The notes beneath the pieces are model-generated. The model saw only the letters and a program-made list of their open reading frames with translations, was not told the DNA's origin and did not search any database. From Coriobacteriia bacterium (lineage in GTDB: Bacteria; Actinomycetota; Coriobacteriia; Coriobacteriales; Eggerthellaceae), in assembly GCA_030523425.1 (NCBI GenBank), contig JAUNIP010000001.1, forward strand, positions 10,934 to 74,933: a stretch of DNA of 64,000 bases, written 5' to 3'. The position numbers and the translations under genes were made by a program. Below are positions 42,790 through 51,247 of this stretch, one piece after another. Each line of letters begins with the position of its first letter. Position 1 is the stretch's first letter.

Positions 42790-44252
42790 CGCATGCCTTC
42801 TTTCCCCGCAGTGATAGCTTCCACCACGGCGGCGGCTTTGTTGATGCATTCCTGGTTTTCCGTAGGCGGGTTGCTGTCCGCCACTATGCCGGCGCCGCTG
42901 CGCACGAACACGCGGCCGTTCTTCTTGAAGGCCAGGCGGATGGCAATGCAGGTGTCCAGGTTGCCCGCCAGGTCTATGTAGCCGATGGCGCCGCCGTACA
43001 CGCCGCGCTTGCAGTCTTCCAGGTCGTTGATGATCTGACAGGCGCGAATCTTCGGCGCGCCGCTTAAAGTGCCGGCGGGAAGGATGGCATCCACCGCGTT
43101 CAAGGCGTCCTGGTCGGGGCGGATTTCGCCGCGCACGGTTGACCCTATGTGCATCACGTGGCTGTACTTCAGCACCTGGTGATACTGCTCCACGCGCACG
43201 CTGCCGAACTTCGAAATGCGGCCGATGTCGTTGCGGCCCAGGTCAACCAACATGTTGTGCTCGGCCAGCTCCTTTTCGTCCTTCAGCAGGCCCGCTTCCA
43301 ACGCCGCGTCGTCTTCGGGCGTGGCGCCGCGCGGACGCGTGCCCGCTAAAGGGAAGGTGTGCAGCACGCCGTCTTCCAGCTTCACCAGCGTTTCCGGGGA
43401 AGCGCCCGCAAGCTCTATGTCGTCGCTGGAAAAGTAGAACATATACGGCGAAGGGTTGCTGGCCCGCAGGTAGCGATAGGTGTCTAACAGGCTGCCTTCG
43501 AAGTCGGCGTCCAGCCGGTTGGAAAGCACCACCTGGAAGATGTCCCCTTCGCGGATGTGCTCCTGGGCCTTGTGCACAATGTTGCAGTAGCCTTCTTCGT
43601 CGAACAGCCGGCGAAACGCGCTGGTGCAGCGACCGCCTGTTGCTTCGATGGGCACACCTTCCATGATCAGGCGCGCCATGGCAGCAAGCTGCGCTTCGCC
43701 TTCCGCGTAGGAAGCTTCCAGATTGCGCGCGTCAAGTTGCACAATCAGCACGATGCGCTGGCGGTGGTTGTCAAACGCTATCACCTTGTCGAACAGCATC
43801 AAGTCTACGTCGTTGAAGCCTTCGTCGTCATGCGCGTTCAGGTTCAGGCTGGGTTCGCTGTACTTCAGGTAGTCGTAGGAGAAATACCCCACCAGGCCGC
43901 CCGCGAACGACGGCAAGCCTTCCAGCCGCGGCGCCTTGTTTTCAGCCAACACCTGGCGAATGTAGGGCGCGGGGTCGGTGCCTTCCTGGCGTTCGCCGTT
44001 CACGAACACCTCCCCGTTGCGCGCCGTGATTTCCAGCGTGGGGTCATAGCCCAAGAAGGTGTAGCGGCCCCATTTGTCGGCCGCTTCGGCGCTTTCCAGC
44101 ATGTACACGTGGTTGGAGACGCCCTTCAGAATGCGCAGCACCTGCACGGGCGTGCGCACGTCGGAATAGATTTCGGTGGCCAACGGGACACGGCGCAGCG
44201 TTGCGTCGGCCGCGCAGATGCGTTGCGCCTGGTCAAGGCTTAGCGAAAGCAA
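42786..44252 (-). CDS. trpE: Anthranilate synthase component I
   Basis: 488 residues from a TTG at 44252, chosen because AAAGGAG stands 6-7 bases upstream and upstream codons belong to the T-box leader. The N-terminal part carries the feedback site (LESAEAADKWGRYTFLG), and the C-terminal chorismate-binding domain has FPLAGTRPRGATPEDD, DLGRNDIGRIS, LPAGTLSGAPKIRA and RSGAGIVADSNP. It makes anthranilate from chorismate with TrpG. A terminator/T-box controls it. Confidence 0.93.
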   Translation of the reverse strand: MLSLSLDQAQRICAADATLRRVPLATEIYSDVRTPVQVLRILKGVSNHVYMLESAEAADKWGRYTFLGYDPTLEITARNGEVFVNGERQEGTDPAPYIRQVLAENKAPRLEGLPSFAGGLVGYFSYDYLKYSEPSLNLNAHDDEGFNDVDLMLFDKVIAFDNHRQRIVLIVQLDARNLEASYAEGEAQLAAMARLIMEGVPIEATGGRCTSAFRRLFDEEGYCNIVHKAQEHIREGDIFQVVLSNRLDADFEGSLLDTYRYLRASNPSPYMFYFSSDDIELAGASPETLVKLEDGVLHTFPLAGTRPRGATPEDDAALEAGLLKDEKELAEHNMLVDLGRNDIGRISKFGSVRVEQYHQVLKYSHVMHIGSTVRGEIRPDQDALNAVDAILPAGTLSGAPKIRACQIINDLEDCKRGVYGGAIGYIDLAGNLDTCIAIRLAFKKNGRVFVRSGAGIVADSNPPTENQECINKAAAVVEAITAGKEGMR

Positions 44253-44560
44253 GCTCCACTCCTTTCCGGGGCACAAAAAAAACGCCCCTGACTTCCCAAC
44301 AGCCAAGGACGAGTAAAACCCGCGGTGCCACCTTGATTCGCAGACAATCTGCGCACTCAGCGAAGCGCTAACACGCCCCCGACCGTTCACGCCGGTCCAA
44401 CACGTCGCTGCTTTCACAGCGCCCTCGGCGGGCCCATCGGCTGGCCAGTATCCGCATTGCTCTCAGCTGTGCAACGTTCTCTGTAAGGCCTGTTTCCAGC
44501 GTCCTCCCCGCGTCAGCGGTTTGTAAAGCGAAATTGTACGCCCCCGCATCCCGCGAAGTC
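44253..44560 (-). promoter_or_regulatory. T-box leader of the trp operon
   Basis: The minus-strand leader contains the T-box sequence AAGGTGGCACCGCG (44321-44334), the part that pairs with the tRNA 3' end. Upstream are stem I-like motifs (ACAGAGAACGTTGC, then GCTGAGAGCAATGCGG) and TACTGGCCAG, in which TGG (44445-44447) is a candidate Trp specifier; another TGG occurs a few bases on. Downstream is a terminator with a T8 run. Uncharged tRNA-Trp would stabilise the antiterminator and allow trpE transcription. T-box identity is firm; specifier assignment is by eye. Confidence 0.87.
44275..44308 (-). terminator. T-box-controlled terminator upstream of trpE
   Basis: CCTT-GGCT pairs with AGTC-A-GGGG (one bulged A, some G-U pairs), followed by CGTTTTTTTT, 22 bases before the trpE TTG. 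Confidence 0.65.
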
Positions 44561-44592
44561 AAGTCCCGTAATCTGACGTTAACGGTGGAACG

Positions 44593-45900
44593 CTATTCCA
44601 CTTCGGATAAGTCCTTGCCGGAGTGTTCGTGGCTTAAGATCATGGCAATCAGGGCTATGACGGAAATGCCTATCAGGTAGAAGGCGGGTGCCAGGTTGTT
44701 GCCCGTACCCGCAATCAGCGACGTGCAGATAAGCGATGCCGTGCCGCCGAACAGGGCGTTCGCCAGGTTGAACGACAGCGCGAAGCCGGTGTAGCGCACT
44801 TCGGTGGGGAAGGTTTCGGTCAGATAGCTGGAAAGCGTGCCGTCGTTGATGGTCAGAATCAGGCACAGCACCATTTCCACCACCAGCACCACCACGAAGT
44901 TCGCCGTGTTCAGCAGCATGAAGGCCGGCACGGTGAGCACGATGAATGCTACGCACGCGGTAATGAGCATGCGCTTGCGGCCGAAGCGGTCGGAAATCCA
45001 GCCGCTGGCGAACACGAAGGCCACATACGCCACCAGGCTGATGTTGGTGGCCAGCGTGGCCATGCCCGCATCCATACCCACGGCGTCGGTCAGGTACGTG
45101 GGCAGATAAGTAAGCACCGCATAAAAGCCAACCGCATTCAGCATGCAAGCGCCGAAAGAAATCACCAGTTTCTTCAGGTGCTTCTGGAACAGGTCGCGCA
45201 CCGGATGCAAGGTTTCTCCAGGCTGAGCCGTCATGGCATCCTGCATGGCATGGTAGGTGGGGCTATCCTCAAGCTTAGTACGAATGTAGTGAGCGATAAA
45301 GCCCAAAGGACCAGCCATCAGGAAGGGAATACGCCAGCCCCAGGTGTGCAGGTCGGTTTCAGGAAGGGCAAACAGCATAAACGCCGCGATACCAGAGCCT
45401 ACCAGCAGGCCAATAGAAGTGGAAGCCGGCACCAGGGAACAATACAGGCCACGCTTGTTGGTGGGGGCATATTCTGCCAGGAACGTGGCCGCGCCAGCAT
45501 ATTCGCCAGAAGCGCTAAAACCCTGCACAACACGGCAGCACAGCAACAAAACGGGAGCAATCCAACCCACCATGGCAAAGGTGGGCAGAAGGCCAATTAG
45601 GAACGTGGCGCCCGACATCAGGAAGATGGACACCGAAAGGGCCCACTTGCGGCCCTTCTTGTCGCCCAAGCTACCCCAGATGAACGCGCCGAACGGACGC
45701 GCCACAAACGAAATGGCAAACACAGCGAACGTCATGATTAAGCCCGAAGCACCGTCGTCAGCAAAGAACACCGCCGCGATGATGGTAGCCAAATAGCTGT
45801 ACGAACCGTAGTCGAACCATTCGATGAAGTTGCCCAAGAAGGAAGAAAGCGCCACCTTCTTGACGATGTTGTTATCCTGTTCCGCTGTTGCTTCTGCCAT
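44593..45900 (-). CDS. MFS transporter, metabolite:H+ symporter (MHS) family
   Basis: 435 residues with 12 predicted helices. The N-terminus SSFLGNFIEWFDYGSYSYLA, the loop GSLGDKKGRKWAL and CRVVQGFSASGEYAGA are characteristic of MHS members such as ProP, KgtP and ShiA. Substrate cannot be named (an organic acid, proline/betaine or similar osmolyte). Ribosome-binding site AAGGGG precedes the ATG. It follows in the same direction upstream of the trp leader but has its own AT-rich promoter region. Confidence 0.88.
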   Translation of the reverse strand: MAEATAEQDNNIVKKVALSSFLGNFIEWFDYGSYSYLATIIAAVFFADDGASGLIMTFAVFAISFVARPFGAFIWGSLGDKKGRKWALSVSIFLMSGATFLIGLLPTFAMVGWIAPVLLLCCRVVQGFSASGEYAGAATFLAEYAPTNKRGLYCSLVPASTSIGLLVGSGIAAFMLFALPETDLHTWGWRIPFLMAGPLGFIAHYIRTKLEDSPTYHAMQDAMTAQPGETLHPVRDLFQKHLKKLVISFGACMLNAVGFYAVLTYLPTYLTDAVGMDAGMATLATNISLVAYVAFVFASGWISDRFGRKRMLITACVAFIVLTVPAFMLLNTANFVVVLVVEMVLCLILTINDGTLSSYLTETFPTEVRYTGFALSFNLANALFGGTASLICTSLIAGTGNNLAPAFYLIGISVIALIAMILSHEHSGKDLSEVE

Positions 45901-46379
45901 GGTTACCCCTTATGGCGGCTTCCTTACGCCGCACGATTTCAGTTTCAAAACAATGAATGGATATAATAAAGGAAAACTGCATAGAATTTCCCCACAAAAT
46001 GCATTTTTTACAATTTTTCGTATATTTTTAAAAAATATTCATTTTCCACGCAAATATTTAACTATTTATGCAGTTTTGCGCGAATAGCACATGCGCATCC
46101 CGCCGCTAAAAAGGCAAAACAGCCCGCTGACGTTTCCTGGCAGGGGTCAGGAAACGCCTGCCAAGTTTCGAACATGCAGCGGCCGGGGGCGGCGGATTCC
46201 TGCAGGGCGACTCTGATAGGAAATAATGCTGCGCGAAGCGCAGCGGAATAAAAATGCATGAAGCAGTGCAGCGCACGAAAGCCCCGCGCAGCGGGGCTTG
46301 AGCAGCGGAACGGGGAGCTCTGCAGGTATCCGCCGCCCCCCGGCCGCGGCGGGACTGAGAGTTTCGCCCCAGATCTCCG
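45901..46379. other. 479-bp intergenic region, AT-rich half and hairpin-rich half
   Basis: 45940-46080 is strikingly AT-rich and must hold the MHS transporter promoter; 9-bp arms AACTGCATA (45975-45983) and TATGCAGTT (46067-46075) flank it as a long inverted repeat. 46130-46350 is GC-rich and full of nested hairpins. No gene seen. Confidence 0.6.
46132..46348. repeat. Nested inverted repeats, possible structured RNA or MITE-like element
   Basis: An outer imperfect inverted repeat of ~28 bp (46177-46205 with 46320-46348; one mismatch and one extra C) encloses hairpins 46228-46244 (GCTGCGC-GAA-GCGCAGC) and 46280-46298 (AGCCCCGC-GCA-GCGGGGCT). Another hairpin, 46132-46155 (GTTTCCTG / CAGGAAAC), precedes it. 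The inner one could serve as a weak terminator for the minus-strand gene ending at 46380. Confidence 0.6.
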
Positions 46380-47258
46380 TCAGAAATCAATATGTTCGCG
46401 GGGGTCCATTAGGTTGTTGGGCATTACGCGGACTTCTCCCAAGCCAAGGTCCTTCAGGGCTTCGTAGGTGCGCCAGGGCGGGCACACGTCGTCGCCGCTT
46501 TCGGCGCAATAGTTCAGGGCTTGGACCAGCGTGATGTTGTGGCGAAGGTCAGCCACGGTATCCACGTCGGGAATAGCCGGCAGATGCACCGCGCGCAGGC
46601 CCGCACGCTGCGCCTTTTCGATGTAGGCCGGCAGCACCGTCAGGCCGTTTTGGCAGTAATACACGCCGGTGTGGTCGAACGGCGTGGTGCGGTTCCACCC
46701 CACCACCGAAACGCCCATTTCCTGGTCGGGCGCCAACACGATGCCCGGCACCTTCGCATCCCACAGCTTGTGCAGCTCCTGAAAGCCCAGGCGCACGTCC
46801 ACCTTGGTGAGTGCCGGCATGTCCGCACCCATGGAAAGGATGCAGTCCGCCCCACGGTCCCACGCCTTTTGAAAGGCGCAATTGTAGTGAATGTCGAAGT
46901 TGGCGCCTTCGTCGTAGTCGAACACCAGCGGGCGCGGCCACTGGCCGGCGTCTTCGAACAGCTTGCGCATCACGGGCACGTTTTCGGCAGGCGTGGTGGA
47001 AATCATCAGTTCGTAGGTGTCTTGCACGGGGCAAGCCTGCCCCGCCGCGCGCACGGCTTCGCACGCGGCGGCGGATTTGCGTTCCAGGTCGGCCATGGCA
47101 GCGCAAATGCATTCCACCACGTCAAACAGCATGCAGTGATACAGGTGGGCCGCGTCGTCAGGCGCCAAAATGCCGTCTTTCAGAATGGAAAGGCGCGTCT
47201 TCACCAGGCCCACTTCGGGCACCTTGCTGAACAGCACCAGTATGTTTTTGCGCTCCAT
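46380..47258 (-). CDS. DUF2064 (TIGR04282) glycosyltransferase-like protein
   Basis: 292 residues. Begins KNILVLFSKVPEVGLVKTRL, the start typical of the DUF2064/TIGR04282 nucleotidyltransferase-like fold, with a later SMGADMPALTKVDVRLG (metal-binding Asp) and WNRTTPFDHTGVYYC. Family members resemble CofC/MobA-type enzymes or small glycosyltransferases; function is not established. It is preceded 18 bp away by htpG in the same direction and may be co-transcribed. Confidence 0.8.
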   Translation of the reverse strand: MERKNILVLFSKVPEVGLVKTRLSILKDGILAPDDAAHLYHCMLFDVVECICAAMADLERKSAAACEAVRAAGQACPVQDTYELMISTTPAENVPVMRKLFEDAGQWPRPLVFDYDEGANFDIHYNCAFQKAWDRGADCILSMGADMPALTKVDVRLGFQELHKLWDAKVPGIVLAPDQEMGVSVVGWNRTTPFDHTGVYYCQNGLTVLPAYIEKAQRAGLRAVHLPAIPDVDTVADLRHNITLVQALNYCAESGDDVCPPWRTYEALKDLGLGEVRVMPNNLMDPREHIDF

Positions 47259-47276
47259 GCGGGTCTGCGCGCAGCC

Positions 47277-49190
47277 TTACACCATCAGTTTGGAGACCAG
47301 CGTGGCGAAGGCCAGCGGGTCTTTCAGCGGCAGGCCTTCCACCAGCAGCGCTTGGCCGTACAGCAGCGTGGCATAGTCGGCCACCTTTTCGGCCTGACCC
47401 AAATCAGACGCGCTCTGGATGGCAGCAAACACCGGATGCTTGGCGTTAAGCTCCAGAATGCGCGAAGGCTGGTAGTCCTCGTCTTCGCCGGAAGCCGCCA
47501 TCACGCGTTCCATGGCAAAGGAAACCATACCGTCCGGCACCACGCAGGCAGCGGCGTCATCTTCGCTGGTCAGACGCGTGGAAACCACCACCTTCGTCAC
47601 TTCGGCACCCAGCGCTTCCTTCACGGCGTCAAGCAGGTCCTTGTTGTCCTCTTCAACGCTTTCGGCGTCCTTCTTTTCATCTTCGGTGGCCAAGTCGGTG
47701 CCGCTCAGGCCGCAGTTCTGAATCTGGGTGTCGTTGAATTCATGCAGGATGGTCAGGCACACTTCATCCACAGGGCCGGTGCAAAGCAGCGCGTCAAAGC
47801 CCTTGTTCAACACGCTGGTGACCGCCGGCTGCCTGGTCAGCAAGTCCAGCGACGTACCCACCGCAAAGTAAATCTTGTCCTGCTCTTCGGGCATGCCCGC
47901 CACGAATTCATCAAGCGTCACCAGCTTTTCCTGCTTCGCGGAATAGAATAGCAGCAGGTCAAGCAGCACAGCGGATGCTTCGCCATAGGTGGTGTACACG
48001 CCGTACTTCATCATGTCGCCGAACTGCTTGAAGAACTTCTCGTAGGCTTCGCGGTCTTCCTTCAGCATGTCCATCAATTCGGATTTGATTTTCTTTTCCA
48101 CACGCTTGGCGATGGCGCGCAGCTGGGCGTTCTGCTGCAGCGTTTCGCGGGAAATGTTCAGGTGCAAGTCCTGCGAATCCACCACGCCGCGCACGAAATT
48201 GAAGTGGTCCGGCAACAGGTCAGAGCACTTTTCTTGAATCATCACGTTAGAGCTGTACAGCGCCAAGCCCTTTTCAAAGCCGCGCGTGTACAGGTTGGAC
48301 GGCGCCTGCTGAGGGATGAACAGCAGCACGTCGTAGTTCAAGCTGCCTTCCGCGTGGAAGCTGATGATGCGCGCCGGCGGGTTGGTATCGTGGAATTGGC
48401 TTTGGTAGAACTGGTTGTACTCTTCGTCTTCCACTTCGGAGCGCTTACGCTTCCAGATGGGAACCATAGAGTTCAGAGTTTCCACTTCGGTGATGTTTTC
48501 GTATTCCGGCTTGTAGTCGTCGCCGGCGTCTTCGGGCTTGGGCTTCTGGCGTGAATGCGTGACCTCCATCTTGATGGGATAACGCACGTAGTTGCTGTAG
48601 CGCTTCACCAGCTCCTTCAGGCGATATTCGGTCAGGAACAAGTCATAGTCTTCGTCGGCCGAAGTGGGCTTGATGGTCAAAATCACGTCCGTGCCGCAGC
48701 TTTCGCGTTCGGCCGGTTCCACGGTGTAACCCTTCACGCCGTCGCTTTCCCACGCAAAGGCCTGTTCAGCTCCGTAAGCCTTGGAAACCACGCGCACCTT
48801 GGACGCCACCATGAAGCTGGAATAAAAGCCCACGCCAAACTGACCGATGATGTCCACGTCTTCGCCCTGTTGTTCGGCGTTTTCGTCCTTGAAGGTTTGG
48901 CTATCGGAATGGGCGATGGTGCCCAGGTTCTTGTCCAGTTCCGCTTCGGTCATGCCGATGCCGTTGTCGCTGACGGTGATGGTGCGCTTGTTGCGGTCGA
49001 AGGCCAGGTTGATGGCCAGGTCGTCTTTCGCCAGCTTGACGTCGGAATCGGTTAAGCTGCGGAAATTCAGCTTGTCGATGGCGTCCGAGGCGTTGGAAAT
49101 CAGTTCGCGCAGAAAGATTTCTTTGTTGGTGTAGATGCTGTTGATCATCAGGTCTAACAGCTTCTGGCTTTCGGTCTTGAATTTACGCAT
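47277..49190 (-). CDS. htpG: Hsp90-family chaperone HtpG
   Basis: 637 residues. N-terminal GHKL ATPase: LRELISNASDAIDKL, DNGIGMT and QFGVGFYSSFMVA; middle domain with NISRETLQQN; C-terminal dimerisation domain. ATP-driven chaperone. A CIRCE element lies 34 bp upstream of the start, so it is probably an HrcA target along with clpC. Confidence 0.97.
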   Translation of the reverse strand: MRKFKTESQKLLDLMINSIYTNKEIFLRELISNASDAIDKLNFRSLTDSDVKLAKDDLAINLAFDRNKRTITVSDNGIGMTEAELDKNLGTIAHSDSQTFKDENAEQQGEDVDIIGQFGVGFYSSFMVASKVRVVSKAYGAEQAFAWESDGVKGYTVEPAERESCGTDVILTIKPTSADEDYDLFLTEYRLKELVKRYSNYVRYPIKMEVTHSRQKPKPEDAGDDYKPEYENITEVETLNSMVPIWKRKRSEVEDEEYNQFYQSQFHDTNPPARIISFHAEGSLNYDVLLFIPQQAPSNLYTRGFEKGLALYSSNVMIQEKCSDLLPDHFNFVRGVVDSQDLHLNISRETLQQNAQLRAIAKRVEKKIKSELMDMLKEDREAYEKFFKQFGDMMKYGVYTTYGEASAVLLDLLLFYSAKQEKLVTLDEFVAGMPEEQDKIYFAVGTSLDLLTRQPAVTSVLNKGFDALLCTGPVDEVCLTILHEFNDTQIQNCGLSGTDLATEDEKKDAESVEEDNKDLLDAVKEALGAEVTKVVVSTRLTSEDDAAACVVPDGMVSFAMERVMAASGEDEDYQPSRILELNAKHPVFAAIQSASDLGQAEKVADYATLLYGQALLVEGLPLKDPLAFATLVSKLMV

Positions 49191-49223
49191 GCTTCTCTTC
49201 CTTTTCGTTCATGAGCGCTGCTT

Positions 49224-49250
49224 TTAGCAGTCGCGACCTTAGAGTGCTAA
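49224..49250 (-). promoter_or_regulatory. CIRCE operator of htpG
   Basis: TTAGCAGTC-N9-GAGTGCTAA on the plus strand, one mismatch from the consensus TTAGCACTC-N9-GAGTGCTAA, 34 bp upstream of the htpG start. Confidence 0.88.
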
Positions 49251-49290
49251 TGCATGATTGTAGCCCTGCCAGCGGCAAAGTCAAGGACGC

Positions 49291-49314
49291 AAAAAGCCCG
49301 CCGAAGCGGGCTTT
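49291..49314 (-). terminator. Terminator after tRNA-Leu
   Basis: Minus strand AAAGCCCGC-TTCG-GCGGGCTTTTT, just beyond the tRNA gene. Confidence 0.85.
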
Positions 49315-49323
49315 GTGTTTTCG

Positions 49324-49407
49324 TGGTGCCCGGGGTGGGATTCGAACCCACACACCTTTCGATATCGGTTTTTGAGACCGACGCGTCTGCCGTTCCGCCA
49401 CCCGGGC
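49324..49407 (-). tRNA. tRNA-Leu (anticodon CAA)
   Basis: 84 nt including an encoded CCA. Acceptor GCCCGGG / CCCGGGC, anticodon loop CTCAAAA within TCGGT/ACCGA stems giving CAA, a long type II variable arm, and a T-arm with GGTTCGAATCC. Reads UUG codons. Confidence 0.95.
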
Positions 49408-49432
49408 GCAAAAAAGTACTTTAACAGAAAAC

Positions 49433-50494
49433 CTAGCGCGGGACAACCGCCGCGCGCAACTTTGAAAGCGACGTTGTGCGCGTCCACCACCCCTGCGCCA
49501 TGCCCGCCGCGGAAAGCCGGCACGCTTCTTCGAACGACGTGCAGAACAGCGCCACCGCCGACCCGCTGCCGCACAGCAACGCCTCCGTGACAGCCGGCTG
49601 CTGCGCCGCCCACGCAAACACGGCGTCTAGCTGCGGCAACAGACTGCGCGCCGGGCCGTTTAAGTTGTTGTAGCGCGGCACCTGTGCGGCCGCCGTGGCC
49701 GCTTCCGCCTGCGCTTGGGGCGCATCTGCCAAGGAAATGCCCTGGTCGTCAAAGGTTTTGTACACCGCCGCCGTGGAAAGCCCTGCTTCGGGCTTCACCA
49801 GCACCACCGCGTTGTTGGCGGCTTCCAGCTGCGTTTGGAACACTTCGCCTTTGCCCGTGAAGCGCGCGCAACCGCCGTGCAGAAAGAAGGGCACGTCGGC
49901 GCCTAAGCTGGCGGCCACTTCCGCAAGGGCGGGATCTTCGGCGCTAAGCCCCCACAAGTGGGCAGCCCCCACCAGTGCCGCTGCAGCGTCGGACGATCCG
50001 CCACCCAAGCCGGCCTGCGCCGGGATGTGCTTTTCCAGGCGCACTTCCAAGCATTCGCCGGCGCCTTTGCCCGTGCGCTGCGCCAACGCCTTCACAGCCT
50101 TGTACACCAGGTTGTCCTGCGCGGGGATGTCAGGTGCTTCCACACCTTCGCAGCCCACGCACACCATGCGGATGTCCAGGTCAGCGTTGGCCACGGAAGC
50201 GCTTTCGTTGCCCGCCAACGCGGCGTCGGGGCCCACCAGCAAGTCCGCCTGCGGGCGCGTGCGCATGTACAGCACATCGTGCAGCATCAGGGCGTGCATG
50301 ATGTTCAGCGCGTCGTGGTAGCCGTCGGCGCGCTTGGCGCCTATGCCCAGGTACAGGTTCACTTTGGCGGGTGCAATCAGCTTGATGCTGCCCGCATACG
50401 TGCTGGCCTGGTCGCGCAGCGTTGCTTCCCGCGCGAAGGCCACCATGTCAATTTGTTCTTGCCAGGCCCCGTAGGCTTTGTGTTCTTCGGTCAC
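49433..50494 (-). CDS. ispE: 4-diphosphocytidyl-2-C-methyl-D-erythritol kinase
   Basis: 353 residues from a GTG at 50494 with GGGAGGAA upstream; it overlaps the tadA stop as GTGA. GHMP kinase motifs: KLIAPAKVNLYLGIGAKRADGYH, IPAQAGLGGGSSDAAA and CGSGSAVALFC. Third MEP-pathway gene of the window (with ispD and ispF). An N-terminal extension of ~38 residues and Ala-rich inserts make it longer than the ~290-residue norm. Confidence 0.93.
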   Translation of the reverse strand: MTEEHKAYGAWQEQIDMVAFAREATLRDQASTYAGSIKLIAPAKVNLYLGIGAKRADGYHDALNIMHALMLHDVLYMRTRPQADLLVGPDAALAGNESASVANADLDIRMVCVGCEGVEAPDIPAQDNLVYKAVKALAQRTGKGAGECLEVRLEKHIPAQAGLGGGSSDAAAALVGAAHLWGLSAEDPALAEVAASLGADVPFFLHGGCARFTGKGEVFQTQLEAANNAVVLVKPEAGLSTAAVYKTFDDQGISLADAPQAQAEAATAAAQVPRYNNLNGPARSLLPQLDAVFAWAAQQPAVTEALLCGSGSAVALFCTSFEEACRLSAAGMAQGWWTRTTSLSKLRAAVVPR

Positions 50495-51048
50495 GCTATT
50501 CCTCCCTGAGCGCCTGTGCGGCCGGCACGCCGCCGGGCAAAGAAATCTTTCAGCAGCTGGGCGCATTCGGCTTCCCGCACGCCCGCGGTAACGGGGTAGG
50601 TGTGGTTCAGCCGTTCATCTGCGTTCAGCTGGTACAAACTGCCCAGCGCGCCCGCCTTAGCGTCCGCCGCACCGTACACGCAGCGATCCACGCGCGCCTG
50701 GTGCATAAGCCCCGCGCACATCAGGCACGGCTCCAACGTCACATACACCGTGCAACCCGTAAGCCGCCACGCCCCCAAACGCTGGGAAGCCAAGCGCAGG
50801 GCGGAAAATTCCGCATGCCCCGCAGGGTCCTGCAGCGTTTCCCGCAGGTTGAACGCCGTGGCAAGCACACTAGGTTCCGCCTGGGTGTGCTTGCGCGTGG
50901 CGGGGTCTATGGGGTCATACACCACCACGGCGCCTATGGGCACTTCGCCTAGCTTGGCCGCCCCTTTGGCCTGCTCAAGCGCCATGTCCATGAAGGTGTT
51001 GTCCCACACGTCCTGGTTGGGGCGCAGTATGTCTTCGGTAATCTGCAT
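50491..51048 (-). CDS. tadA: tRNA adenosine(34) deaminase
   Basis: 185 residues from the ATG at 51048. Zinc deaminase motifs: GHAEFSALR (HAE) and TLEPCLMCAGLM (PCxxC). It makes inosine at the wobble base of tRNA-Arg. Start is uncertain: ATG 51057 lies inside a TATAAT box; if that box is the -10, the message would begin at or next to ATG 51048 and be leaderless. An insert of ~20 residues sits between the first helix and HAE. Confidence 0.92.
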   Translation of the reverse strand: MQITEDILRPNQDVWDNTFMDMALEQAKGAAKLGEVPIGAVVVYDPIDPATRKHTQAEPSVLATAFNLRETLQDPAGHAEFSALRLASQRLGAWRLTGCTVYVTLEPCLMCAGLMHQARVDRCVYGAADAKAGALGSLYQLNADERLNHTYPVTAGVREAECAQLLKDFFARRRAGRTGAQGGIA

Positions 51049-51123
51049 GACAGCCATTATAACCGCCCGTGCGCGTAGAAAGCCTTTACACACACTTGTG
51101 GTATGCTTTCCCATACATTTTAC

Positions 51124-51211
51124 GGAGGATTGGCCGAGTGGTTGAAGGCGGCAGTCTTGAAAACTGTTGAGCCGCAAGGTTCCGTGGGTTCGAATCCTAC
51201 ATCCTCCGCCA
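51124..51211 (+). tRNA. tRNA-Ser (anticodon UGA)
   Basis: 88 nt with encoded CCA. Acceptor GGAGGAT / ATCCTCC, anticodon loop CTTGAAA giving TGA, a long variable arm, and a T-arm with GGTTCGAATCC. Reads UCA. Divergent from tadA. Confidence 0.96.
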
Positions 51212-51220
51212 CGGTTTTTC

Positions 51221-51247
51221 GCAGGCCCCGTACGGGGCCTGCTTTTT
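51221..51247. terminator. Terminator shared by tRNA-Ser and asnB
   Basis: Perfect 10-bp stem GCAGGCCCCG / CGGGGCCTGC with T5 on the plus strand; it overlaps the end of the convergent asnB gene by 2 bp. Confidence 0.85.

Noticed and set aside
44368-44562. 64-codon trp leader peptide or small gene
   Set aside because: Lies inside the T-box stem I region and has no Trp codon run; control is by tRNA binding, not by a leader peptide.
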